A stretch of 64,000 bases of DNA from Myxocyprinus asiaticus (taxonomy: Eukaryota > Chordata > Actinopteri > Cypriniformes > Catostomidae): assembly GCF_019703515.2 (NCBI RefSeq), contig NC_059348.1, positions 27,456,656 through 27,520,655 of the forward strand. Reading direction: 5' to 3'. This document shows, piece after piece, positions 44,466-55,215 of the stretch. Each line of letters starts with the position of its first letter. Positions within the stretch are counted from its first letter, which is position 1. The notes beneath the pieces were generated by a model, which was not told the origin of the DNA, did no database searches, and saw only the letters and a list, made by a program, of their open reading frames with translations. The position numbers were made by a program, and so were the translations under genes.

Positions 44466-46624
44466 TGGTTTTCAGCTTATTTTGATGACATAATGTGTAG
44501 ACAAATATGAACAGTTCAACTGATTTCTAATAAAGAGAATATGAATAAGGAAAAAGCTTTTGATTATAAATCACTGGACATACTTTAGGGTAATCTGGGA
44601 CATTTTTTAAACTTTGGATATTTGCAATTTACTTTGACTGCCACCCCAATCATTCAGACATAAACAAGACTTAAAAAACTTGACAACCCAGCTAGAATAT
44701 AATTTGAACATAAACTTGGTTGTGATAGAGCGAGAAATACACACATCAGTGGTTAGGTGTCCCACATTACAGAATGTCCTAGATTATTCTAATTCACCCA
44801 ACACTATAACAAGTAACAACCTCATCAGAGGATATGTGATGTCTGCAGGTGTAAGAGACTTGAGGGAGTGTAACCTGCTTAATGTATTGCAGAGACCCCT
44901 AGGATCATTGATAGACCCGAATCCTGGGCAAAGAATGATAGGAATGTTCAGTTCAAGGCTCCCCTATGTCCAACCAAAATCACTCAATCACCCACCTGGA
45001 GGTCACAGCTGACTGACAATAGAAAAGGAGGCTCCCCAAAGTAATTACAAAACTGCATGGAAGAAGGAAAGGAGACAAAGAATGTCCTTAGAGAACAATC
45101 AGCCCTCAACAATTTTTTTTTGGGGTGATCACTGATAACTTTATTAAAGCATGAATAAATAATAATAATTCATGAATAAAGTCTACTTGCACAAAGGGCA
45201 TACAGCATTAGATGCTATTTATACTAAGTTAGACACTATTTACACTAATCATATTAAATGGCAACCAAAAGCATCTTCTCTGCACTAAGTGCAAATAGTG
45301 TTAGATGCTTTTTGCACCCTGGTGCAAAAAGTGGTAGATCCTGTTTGCATCCCTATTTACTAACATACAGTACTAATACTAACATACAGAAAAGGGGCAT
45401 CACTGCAGTGTGTTTATTGTGTTTATTTAGAGTCCCACAGACACCATTCACCAACCCCTACCCCTAAACCTAACCCTTAACCTTCCCTTACCATGGTATT
45501 TTGTAGAAAAATCATAGTAACCACAAAATTAAAAATGGCTACTATATTAACAGCACATTACTGTAGTAACACCATGGTGAACTGCATTAAAACTATGGCT
45601 TCTGCCAAAAACATGGTTACTACAATATAACTATAGTAAATCCATGGTTAATTTTACCCAGATCAAACCTTTCTCCCAACTCCCTGATCGTCACCATGAC
45701 CAAATCACTGCGAGGAAATCAACCTTCGTATTTATTTTAATTTGTTATCATAAGTAGTATTAAAGGAAATATTAATAGTGGAGACAGGGAAAAGGACGGG
45801 AAAAAGTGGGACAAGAGGCAAAATCGAACCCGGATCGCTTGAACGAAGAAAGCACATCCACACCGTCATAACACCCCAAAACACTGCAGAGATACTTAGG
45901 GTGCAGTTTGTCTTCAATTTCTGTGTTTCCACCAGACAATTGGAGTGCAAAAATCCACACTGTGTGGCTGGTGCTATTTACTCCAAGTGCAAACAGTCCC
46001 ACCGATAAACAAATAAATAAATGAGGCCTACAGTTCACATAGTAAAAATGAATGTTTAGACTCTTGTAAATGTTATAGAGACACTGATTCCTTTAATATC
46101 CTGATGTGTACGCTATATATTTTTCTTTTCTTCTTGTCTTTGACTTCAAAAACAATTCCTCAGTTGGAAGAGGGAAGGATGGTGCAACTGTTTCATGTGA
46201 TGCTTGATGCTGAAACAAATTCTGGGTTTGATTCCCACATGCAGCAGCGTTAATCTCTTTAGATATCACTTAGTCGTTCACCTGAGATCACAAGAGATCA
46301 CAACTGTTAACCATGTTACCGTAACACAAGGTGTACTCAGGTAGTCCTAAAAGTGAGCACATGCCTGAGTAACAGAGACTATCAGTGACCAAGAGTCTGG
46401 TTACATGTAAGCCAATGCAGGATACTATAATGTAAAAATGTAAGACTAGAGTTTTAAGTGTGTTAATAAATGTTCTTGACTTAATAAATGATAAATGTTG
46501 ATAAATAACTTTGTTTGGACATTTGTGGTTTACAGTGATGATTAAAGAAAAATTCAATAAGCTTTGAAAACCAATGTAATTAGCATAATTAGAGGAGGAT
46601 CAAATAACAGATTAAGGCATATTA
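44466..46624. other. Intronic DNA with minor repeats
   Basis: 45530-45660 has clustered CCATGGT/TAGTAAC motifs. 45780-46015 on the minus strand has a tRNA-like GATCCGGGTTCGATTTTGCC (a B-box without a full cloverleaf), suggesting a SINE relic. The 110-codon frame at 44680-45012 is not recognised. Confidence 0.4.
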
Positions 46625-46800
46625 ACTCAGAGAATCATACTTGTGGGTGGTGTGGTGTAGTGTTGTGGTTAAGGCTAAGGAACAGTAACTGAAGGTTGCT
46701 TGTTTGAACCCCACAAGAATCAAGTCATAATGCCCTTGAACAAGGCACTTGACCCAAGGTTGCTCCAGTGGGATTCTCCCTGTAATATGTTCACGGTGAA
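46625..46800 (+). mobile_element. SINE fragment
   Basis: GGTGTAGTGTTGTGGTTAAG (A-box-like), TGTTTGAACCCCAC (B-box-like), then CCTTGAACAAGGCACTTGAC. Same SINE superfamily as 35757-35945, diverged. Confidence 0.65.
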
Positions 46801-47489
46801 CAAGCAGAGTTATATAAACAGTGAGTGAAGCGTCCCAGTGCTGTTACACTAAACACAAACACTCTTGGAATGCTGCATGTCTAATACGACTTGAGGACCA
46901 GAACTGTAGTACTGTACAATAAAGATTACACTCCCCAGTGTAACTTCACATACAAGCACACAAACTTGAATTCAAGCAGACACATTTACCTTCATTACCA
47001 CAATGAGTTACAGACTGTGCTAGGACTGTCTGTAGAAATGGGATGATGATGTATACAAACACACTGGAACCAAGATTAAGTAGACCTAGTTATTGTTAAT
47101 GTTATGCCGCACAGGAAGAAACGATAGTGGAAAATGGCTGCTCATTCAGGACATTCTTAACCCCAATCTGACCCTTATTGGAGGGGTGATGTGTTTTTTC
47201 CATGCAGTGTATTTTCCAATGTGAGTAATAGATCACGGTCAGGAATAAATGGCCTTATTGTACATTATAAAAATGCCAGAGCTTGCTGTGAATCAATGAT
47301 GTCACTTTTAGTACCAGTATGCTACAGTATGTGCATTTACATGGTTTTCACAGTGAATAAAAAAAGGGGGGGAATGGGGAAGAATCACGGCCCCTAACCA
47401 AGTCCTCCACAGTTTGAGCAATAAATGCTTTAAGAGTTAATATGCGTTATTAATAAAAATTGTATATCCTTTCTTATGTGCTGACTTCT

Positions 47490-47533
<44 letters not shown>

Positions 47534-47846
47534 AACATCTTTTATGTTAAAAAATATATAAATTTGTCTGATTATTTGTCTTCTTTGTCTTATTTATGTA
47601 TACATTTTGGTTGGTTTATACATATTATTATTATTATTTTTTAATAATTTTTATTTTATATTATTTTATTTGTTTATTTTTTTCCTTCACCAGTATTGTC
47701 TTTATGACTCAGTGATTGTATTCATACATTGTTTTGTCTTTTGAACATTTATATAGAAAAAATCCACAGTTTTAGCACCATTTGTGGACTTTTCAGATGG
47801 TCCCTTACCCACCATAGGCAAATTTTCCAACTCATATCAATGTTAA
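46801..47846. other. Intronic DNA with (CA)n microsatellite
   Basis: (CA)n at 47494-47530, then a T/A-rich stretch at 47540-47690. Nothing else is seen. Confidence 0.6.
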
Positions 47847-48384
47847 TGCTGCGTTCCATTCAACTCGGAAAGTCAGATTTTCCAACTCCCTTCTGGGAAA
47901 AGTGCAAAGTAACGGCACTTTAAGTCGTAATTCCAACTTGGAAAGTCATGCGGAAATTTTAAACACCGATTTCGCCTAGATGCATGTGCGTGACGTCACA
48001 CAATCATGTCGGCACACAGGAAGATATACAACATAAGTGATAAACATTCACTTTTATTAAATAATATTGATAAATGAGTCAAAGTTCCTACATTACATGA
48101 TATTAAAGCGTGTTTAACCAACGTTAGCAGAGTAGCAGGTGTTCAAAACATGGTCAATTATACTCTCTTTTGATAATTGTACACCTGTAGCACAAATGCT
48201 AGCATTGCAGCATTGTTGATCAATTGGGTTTCTAGGAGACATCTCTGGTGACAGTCAAACACCTGCTAAGCTTACGTTTACTTAAATGTCATCTTACGAG
48301 CATCTGGCATTAGAATGCATTTATGGTGGAGTTCGGAGATATCAAGTAGGAATATCCCACCTCCGACTTGAATGGAACACAGCA
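47847..48384. mobile_element. MITE with TGCTGCGTTCCATTCAA ends, TAA flanks
   Basis: The left end TGCTGCGTTCCATTCAACTC and the right end, inverse GACTTGAATGGAACACAGCA, are flanked by TAA on both sides (47844-47846, 48385-48387). A 3-bp TWA duplication points to PIF/Harbinger. It is 538 bp with no transposase. Confidence 0.7.
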
Positions 48385-48439
48385 TAAATTAGCGATCTGG
48401 AACGATTTCACCGTGACGCTATCTAACCAGCTTAAATAC

Positions 48440-48720
48440 GGGACAAATCACATCCCGTACTGATTCGATATGGGACGCATCATTTTATCTTTAAATACGG
48501 GACGATCCCGTATTTTACGGGACGGGTGGCAACCCTATCAGAAGGGCTTTTCACACAGCTATTAAACCCGGTTATCTTCATTCTAAATATCGCTTTTAAC
48601 CACCGGTAAAGCAACGTTTCACACTTGCAATTTTGAAAGGGAGTTAGCACCGCTTTTTACCCGGGCTTTTGCACTGCGGTAAAGTTGTTTTTATATTGGA
48701 TATTTGTAAACCTCCTTTAA
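48440..48720. repeat. Fragments of dispersed repeats
   Basis: 48435-48535 has repeated ATACGGGAC motifs ending TGGCAACCCT, and 48540-48680 has GGCTTTTCACACAGC with CGGTAAAG repeats. Both look like transposon end sequences, but no pairs were found. Confidence 0.4.
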
Positions 48721-49174
48721 CATTAATTGGTATGTAATTGCAAAATAGTGGCGGTTCATGCTGTGTCTCGTTCAGATAACACCGTAAATCATAATAGCAA
48801 AAGTAATAATGTTATGTTATTTTATAAATGTAATTGTTTTAAGCATCTAAAGTGAAAAACGCAACAACAGCGATCCCAACAAGGGCAATCCAAGTTAGGG
48901 AGTGTCTCAAAAGTGCAAAACGCACAAATATCAGTTAAGAGATAGATTATTCCATGACTACATTAAAAAGTGGTTCTTTTTACACGTGTAATGTTTATTT
49001 TGGTAAACAAATTAAGTTACATTTAAATATTTGTTTGTTTTTTATTTTCTTATGATTTATATCCCTGTTATAACTATTTAAATTGTTAAATTAAAAAAAT
49101 TTCTTATGATTTATATCCCTTTTATAACTATATAATGTAAACTGAATGCTTTAATAAAATAAATCTAGTTAACT

Positions 49175-49640
49175 TTCTGTCTTTTTTACCTAAAGATCTC
49201 ACATCACCTGCAATGTATTTCTACACACCTGCTACATATCTTACACGGCTTTGATTGTTGAAATATGTTTTGTGTATTTTTCTGGAATGTATAAAATACT
49301 AAAATCCATTTAACTTCTTGTTCATTTGACCTGATGATGTCATACTACCTGAAAAATATTCACACACATCTGACACACATCTTACATGACTTGAAATTTG
49401 GAAATATGATTTTGTGTATTTTTTATGAATTTTTGAAATGTTCAAATCTATATAACTTCCTGGTCATGTGACCTAGGGATGTCAGACCACCTGCAATATA
49501 TTCATAAACACTATACTCACAAACATCTATATCACATCTTACACAACTTGGATTTTGGATCAAAATGTATTTTTTATTAATTTTAATTTCTGAAATATTT
49601 AAAAAAAAACAATCAACCTCCTTTGACACAGGACAGACTT
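49175..49640 (-). repeat. ~135-bp satellite, inverted block
   Basis: Three diverged units. Each has a GTGACCT.GGGATGTCAGACCACCTG-type core, ATATTCACACACATCT, then ATGATTTTGTGTATTTTT and ATGAATTTTTGAAATGTTC. The opposite orientation occurs at 54060-54430. Confidence 0.8.
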
Positions 49641-49773
49641 CAACTTATGTTACCAACATGCCTCCCTTAATGAATCACGGCAAAGCACTTGCACTAGGCC
49701 ACATCTCAGCCTGCTTGGCTGCTATTTAATATGCAGCAATCAACCATTTTAATAAGTGACCATAACTTGTAGT

Positions 49774-50620
49774 CAGGGTTGGGAGGGTTACTTTTGAAAT
49801 GTATTCCACTACAGATTACAGAATACATGCTGTAAAATGTAATTTGAAACGTATTTCGTTAGATTACTCATGGTCAGTAACGTATTCTAAATACGTTGGA
49901 TTACTTCTTCAGCACTGGTAGATTGTTTCACTTGTTTTGACTATAAAAACTCTGCCAGTACAGTAAGACAAAATACACATGTTAAAAATACATTCTCTGA
50001 AAATCCTAAATATCTTATGCAGTGTTGTTTCTAAAACAAGATTAATCAAACTGATCTTGTTTTAAGGATTTTTAGATATTTTTACAGGAGAACAATACAA
50101 AAATTATTATCAAGAATATGATTTTTGCCCTAATGTCAAAGGTCTTACTAGAAAAAAAGAAATTATGATCCAACGTGAATTTTCTTGATAAAATTATGAT
50201 CGTGCCTGGTAACGTGCATATAAAATGGCTAGAAATAGCATTTTAGCTTAGCGTAAAGCTGACAATTTACACAAAGTTTATTTCTATTTCTTGTGCTCCA
50301 AACTTACTTCAAACTTACTTCTCTGTCTGCTCGTATGAATGTAACACATCATAAGAAAGTGTTTCACTGCTGTTCAAATGCAATTTGGATCGTATCATTT
50401 ATATGTATATATGTTTTCCATCTGAAAGGACTAAATATTAAATGAAACAAATGACAATAAAATGCAAAGTAATCTCTTCGATAATCAAAATACTTTTTGA
50501 ATGTAACTGATTTCTAATTACCAATGATTTAAATTGTAACTGTAGTGGAATACAGTTACTTATATTTTGTATTTTAAATACGTAATCCCGTTACATGTAT
50601 TCCATTACTCCCCAACCCTG
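49774..50620. mobile_element. hAT MITE with CAGGGTTGGG ends
   Basis: The ends are CAGGGTTGGGAGGGTTACTT and inverse ATTACTCCCCAACCCTG. An exact 8-bp duplication CTTGTAGT lies at 49766-49773 and 50621-50628. It is 847 bp with no coding content. When removed, the flanks join cleanly. Confidence 0.92.
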
Positions 50621-50628
50621 CTTGTAGT

Positions 50629-51036
50629 TTGGATGATGTCTGATTTGAACCTGCTCTATCCATAGAGCTACATGACATCTGGATTACTAACTCAAAGGAC
50701 AGTTTACCCACAACTAAAATGTCAGTCATTAATACCATTGTATGCTCATGTGAAACCCTTAATATTGTTCTAGTTCCATGTTACACGAAAGTTACTTACA
50801 TGCAAGTTATGTAGCTGAATATCCAAGCAGATGTTTTCCATTCAATGAAACAGATGCTGGTGGATGTCATGTTCCAAACAGGAAGCAAAAGAGTAATACT
50901 CAGTTGTGCTTTTAACTTTAGTGCTAAAGTCACTAAAGTCAGTAAAGCCATATAATATATACTGATCAAAATGTAGGTTGTAATTAATTGAAAACCCAAT
51001 AAAAACAAGTTTCCCTACGTTTAAAAGTGTCTCATT
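50629..51036. other. Intronic DNA with a tRNA-like relic
   Basis: 50640-50695, read on the minus strand, has TAGCTCTATGGATAGAGCA and GGTTCAAATC (A- and B-box-like), but the anticodon arm is missing. It is probably a SINE head, not a tRNA gene. Confidence 0.4.
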
Positions 51037-51260
51037 CACATGAGCATCAATTGTTCCTTTTCATTAATGGTCTCTCAACATTGTGTCACTGACGCTATGG
51101 GAAATTCCTTTCTCAACAACCTAGTTGAAGCCCTTTGTACAATAACGGCAATTCTAAAACTGGCAATGGTGTTTGAGCCCCGCCCCATTAAGTGCGCAGT
51201 TGGCCTATATAAGCGGGTGCAAAACTACTATTTCCTCAGAATTCTTCTCTTTCAAAACAG
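51037..51260. repeat. DIRS-C left inverted terminal repeat
   Basis: Contains AATTCCTTTCTCAACAACCT, AATAACGGCAATTCTAAAAC and a TATA-like GGCCTATATAAGCGGGTG, which is also present in the right copy and may be the element promoter. Confidence 0.85.
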
Positions 51261-51869
51261 CAAGTTCATCTCTCATCTTGACAAGCCCTTTCATCTCTGC
51301 TTTGCGGTCAAGAAACACTCCACCAGCGGATGGGTTCTTCGCCCTCAGACACAACAAGACGACTCGTCGGCGTGACAGCACAGTGCCTGCAGTGAGACGA
51401 CTGACCTGCTCCCCTGCAGTGTTCTGGCGGAGACATTTGTATCCTTTATTATTGCTATGATATATTGCGTACAGTATAAATACATTTGTAAATCTAAAAG
51501 AGTCACTTGTGTGTAGCACGTCTTTGTAAAGATGTCATTCCACTAGTGTTTTCTATGTGAAAGACACATCCCGCCGTCAGACTGATATGCATCCGAGCCC
51601 AGGCAGAGATATGCATCTGCTGCCTGGGCTGCACCCACACTGAAGCGGCTCTCATGGAGACAGACTGCCCTCACTTTGATGGCATTAGTCTCAGGACGCT
51701 CTGCTTCCTGACACCTCCTCTGTGACTCCCGAGGGACCACACGAGTGAGAAGGCATGGCGAGGCTGCGAGGTTGAGCTGGAAGACTTCAAGGAGGATCTT
51801 GTACTTGCACAAACCCCGTGAAACCCTCGGTCTTCCGACGCAGCATCCTCGCTCCTGCAGTACGCCCAA

Positions 51870-52240
51870 GAGGACCCTCTGTCGGAGTGCATGGTCTCAT
51901 TACATTTGGCGGATCTGATGATGGGGACGATGCCATGTCCATCACAGCATCTGGGAGAGTGGTCAGGGCTGATGGAAGATGTTGTCGTTTCTCCCTCTGG
52001 TGAGGGTGAAGAGTGTACACACATCACTGTCACTAAGTTGCTTTGTGTCCTCTCACGGGAGGTCAAGGATCTCAGCTTACAGTGGTCCCCTCCAGTCAAG
52101 CCGGAAAGATCTCGTCTGGATGAATGATTCCTACTGTCCGGCCGCCGTCAAAAGACTGCGTCCTAAAGAGTAGCGCCATTCTTCCCGGAGGTCCACACGG
52201 AGCTCACAAAGGTATGGCGCACGCTCTACTCTGTGCGCAC
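51870..52240 (+). pseudogene. DIRS-C gag remnant
   Basis: A frame at 51891-52127 ends WSPPVKPERSRLDE, and the next bases give a stop followed by RVAPFFPEVHTELTK-like sequence in the same frame, matching the gag C-terminal region as I recall it from DIRS elements. Frames shift and stops are present. Confidence 0.55.
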
Positions 52241-52807
52241 TCAGGTTGGAGGGGCTGCTTCTTTCATGTTGTTCGATTGGACAACATAACTGTAGTAACT
52301 TACATAAATATTCAGGGCAGAATCCAATCGCTGCCGATGTTTATCCTGCCACAAGGCCTCCTCCTTTGGAGCGAGCACCTCCTTTCCTTATGTGCGAAAA
52401 ATGTCTCAGGCCGCCTGAACTGCAGCGTAAATCTGATTTCCCACCAAGGAGTAATGCCTGGGGAATGGAGGCTTCATTCTCAGACAGTCCTGAGGATATG
52501 GGACATATTCGGTAAAGCAGAAATGGACCTGTTTGCCTCCGTGGAGACAACCCACTGTGCCCTCTGGTACTCAATTTCCCAAGCCCTGCCAGGGGTGGAT
52601 GCCATTGCTCACAAATGGCCCCCTTTGGTAAACCTCCTCCATTCTGTTATCTGCAAAATTCGAGAGGACAGGAAAGCGGTTCTACTGGTTGCGCCAAAAT
52701 GGCCCAATCGGTCATGGTTTCCAAAGATGGTGGAGCTACTGGTCGGCCCCCCTTGGGAAATACTACTGAGGAGGGATATCCTCTCTCAAGCACAGGGCAC
52801 GATCTGA
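52240..52807 (+). pseudogene. DIRS-C RNase H and pol C-terminus remnant
   Basis: The open frame contains VVRLDNITVVTYINIQGRIQ, GVMPGEWRLHSQTVLRIWDI, KAEMDLFASVETTHCALWYS and VLLVAPKWPNRSWFPKMVEL. This corresponds to the segment cut off in DIRS-A at EVDLF, so it shows what DIRS-A lost. The RT part is absent; the frame goes straight from gag into RNase H at about 52240. The first catalytic Asp region is missing. Confidence 0.8.
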
Positions 52808-53295
52808 ACTCCCTAGCTGGAACTCTGGAACTTGCACGTTTGGCCACTGGACGGAACCCGCCAAACGTGCCAGGATTAGCTCGATCAGATATGAACACCA
52901 TCCTGCATGCTAGCGCACCGTCAGTTGAGCAGATGAGCCCAGGCTAATTTATACGAGCGGGCTATCTGCTTTAATTCTGATACAGCCGCCAGTATGTAGG
53001 CCGCTGTAAAAATTGGGAGCACCTCTTATTAGTCTCTTCCTTCCCAACCCTGGTTGTGAAGTACTTATACTGAGTGTATTTATAAGATTCATATACATTC
53101 CCAGTCTAGATTCATTTTCCCTCCTGGGTTTTCACTATGTAGGGTGATTGATCATTACTATGTACACTTTGAGGCATATTTTCACCATCCTATGTGACTT
53201 GTGACATCCAATACATTTCATTCCTAAAGTGTCTATATCTTGGGTGAAGCCCCTCTGTTGGGGTGTGACATCACATCAGTAATGTGGCATGATTG

Positions 53296-53425
53296 GAAGC
53301 TATTCCCACAGCGTCAGCGACACAATGTTGAGAGGACATAATCGAAAGGGAATGTCTCAACTGCGCATGTAACCTCAGTTCCCTGAGATGAAGGGAACGA
53401 GACATTGCATAAGCTGGCCGCACTA
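53296..53425. repeat. DIRS-C internal complementary region
   Basis: AGCGTCAGCGACACAATGTT and GAGAGGACATAATCG match the inverse of the left repeat edge. CAGTTCCCTGAGATGAAGGG and AACGAGACATTGC match the inverse of the right repeat edge. The two halves meet at about GCGCATGTAACC (53365-53376). Confidence 0.85.
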
Positions 53426-53469
53426 CTGACCCAGAGCTTCGAGGTGCGAGCGTTGCACTCCTTGTCCCT

Positions 53470-53683
53470 CAGTTGAAAAATTCAGAGGAAATGGTGGTTT
53501 CACACCCACTTATATAGGCCAACTGTGCGCCTAAAGGACAGGGCTGAAACACCATTGGCAATTTTAGAATTGCCGTTATTTTACAAAGGGCTTCAATTAG
53601 GTCGTTGAGAAAGGAATTTCCATAGCATCAGCAACGCAATGTCTCGATCACTTCATCTCAGGGAACCAAGTTTACATGTGTAA
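53470..53683. repeat. DIRS-C right inverted terminal repeat
   Basis: Inverse of 51037-51260, with scattered substitutions. Shared features are ACTTATATAGGCCAACTGTG and GTTGAGAAAGGAATTTCC. Confidence 0.85.
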
Positions 53684-54059
53684 CCAAGACAATTTCCTTT
53701 CCCTCTTTCCTATGCTGTTTGAGTGCACAGCACTTACAGCTGTAACTATTCAACTTTTAGGACTTTATATTAGTGTGCAAGTACATAAGTAAGTATGTAA
53801 TGAGTTATTCAAAGTAAAAACATGTTGTTACTATTTTTCTACAGCTCCTAACACATTGTGAGTGTTGTCAGTCCTACTAATTAAATTAATATAAGGCCTT
53901 AATAAGCGTCACATAGCCAAGTAAAAGTACAAAATGTTATGCACCAAGTCCAAATGTTCAGGAGGATATTTCAAAAACCAAAGAGGGGAGGGATTTTCTT
54001 CTTCTTCTTCTTCTTCTTATTATTATTATTGTTATTATTATGGGTAGGATGTGTTTGCG
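53684..54059. other. Intronic DNA, simple repeats
   Basis: Only a (TTC)n(TTA)n run at 54000-54040 is evident. Confidence 0.6.
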
Positions 54060-54430
54060 AAAGCATTAAATGTGGTGTGACATCACTGATGTGTTGAATA
54101 TATAACAGGTGGTGTGACATCATCACGTTACATGACCAAGAAGTTATATGGATTTGAACATTTCAAAAATTCATAAAAAATACATAAAATCATATTTCCA
54201 AAATCCAAGTCGTGTAAAATGTGTGTCAGACATTTGTGAATGCAATACAGGTGGTCTGACATCACTAGGTCACATGACCAAGAAGTTATATAGATTTGAA
54301 CATTTCAAAAATTCATAAAAAATACACAAAATCATATTTCCAAAATCCTAGTTGTGTAAGATGTGTTATAGGTGTTTGTAAATGTATAACAGGCGGTGTG
54401 ACATCATCAGGTCATAAACAGGTTTTATTT
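54060..54430 (+). repeat. ~135-bp satellite, direct block
   Basis: Three units with CATGACCAAGAAGTTATATG, GAACATTTCAAAAATTCAT and GGTGGTCTGACATCACTAGG. The reverse complement of the block at 49175-49640. Confidence 0.8.
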
Positions 54431-54705
54431 TTGAAAATAAAAGTTAAAATCATAGAATTATATTATAAAGTTACAATTTTAAAATAAAAGTCATGTAAGC
54501 TGAAAAGGTGTTGTGTATACATATGCTATAGGAGGTCTGACATTCTTCCATTTCTGTTAGCTATAAGTTAAATGCAATTTCAGTTACATTACATTGTTAT
54601 AACATCATTACATATCGTAGGGAATAAGCCATTTATGGCTTTAAATGTTTGTTTTTGTACCATATATTTCTACTTAACTTGTTTGACAATATTGTTTTGG
54701 GGTTT

Positions 54706-54870
54706 TTTCTTCCCTTTTCTCCCCAATTTGGATGGCCCAATTCCCAGTGCGCTCTAGGTCCTCGTGGTGGCATACTGACTCGCCTCAATCTGTGTGGTGG
54801 AGGACAAATCTCTGTTGCCTCCGCGTCTGAAACCGTTACTGTGGAGACATAGTGCATGTGGAGGCTTCAC
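54706..54870 (-). mobile_element. tRNA-derived SINE, copy C, 3' part
   Basis: On the minus strand this matches SINE copy B from about 20810 onward (TGGGAATTGGGCCATCCAAA, GAGGCGAGTCAGTATGCC). The tRNA-like head is missing. An AT-rich tail lies at the plus-strand left side. Confidence 0.75.
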
Positions 54871-55059
54871 GCTATTTAAGAGAGTGTTTTCGTGGCATAT
54901 TTCAGAAGACAAAAGACAAACAGAGCTGATTTGCTTGGCGACATTTCCAGAGAAGAGCAGCTCCATTGACAGGTTGCGTGTCTGTTGCGAGCTGTTTTCG
55001 TCCAATCATTGTTATCGACACCGCAAATATTTAAATAAGAACGTTAACCACGAATGTAC

Positions 55060-55215
55060 AGTGTGAAATATAGGAGCATGAATACCCAGGATTAATTATT
55101 AATCCAGGGTAAAATATGAACATTGTGAAACATGAAACTGGATAACCCAAGATTCGGTTTACCCTGGGTTTAGAATAACCCGGGGTTAGCGATTTCAAGT
55201 GTGAAAAGCACTAGA
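55060..55215. repeat. Possible small TIR element
   Basis: Contains repeated AACCCAAG/ACCCTGGGTTTAG motifs and ends TTTCAAGTGTGAAAAGCACT, related to the GGCTTTTCACAC sequence at 48543. The boundaries are uncertain. Confidence 0.35.

Larger units (their letters stand above)
51037..53683 (+). mobile_element. DIRS retrotransposon, copy C, internally deleted
   Basis: Plus-strand DIRS with inverted terminal repeats (51037-51260 and 53470-53683) and an internal complementary region (about 53296-53425). Only gag fragments and the RNase H end remain; RT and tyrosine recombinase are deleted, so the element is 2.65 kb. Both ends of the terminal repeats carry CATG at the edge, and the internal region carries a single CATG where the two edges meet, suiting recombination at a short shared core. 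Confidence 0.88.

Noticed and set aside
44680..45012. 110-codon plus frame
   Set aside because: No recognisable domain, no promoter or splice context; length is compatible with chance in this sequence.
51543..52099. Minus-strand frames of 77-142 codons
   Set aside because: Antisense to the DIRS-C gag remnant; no family resemblance.
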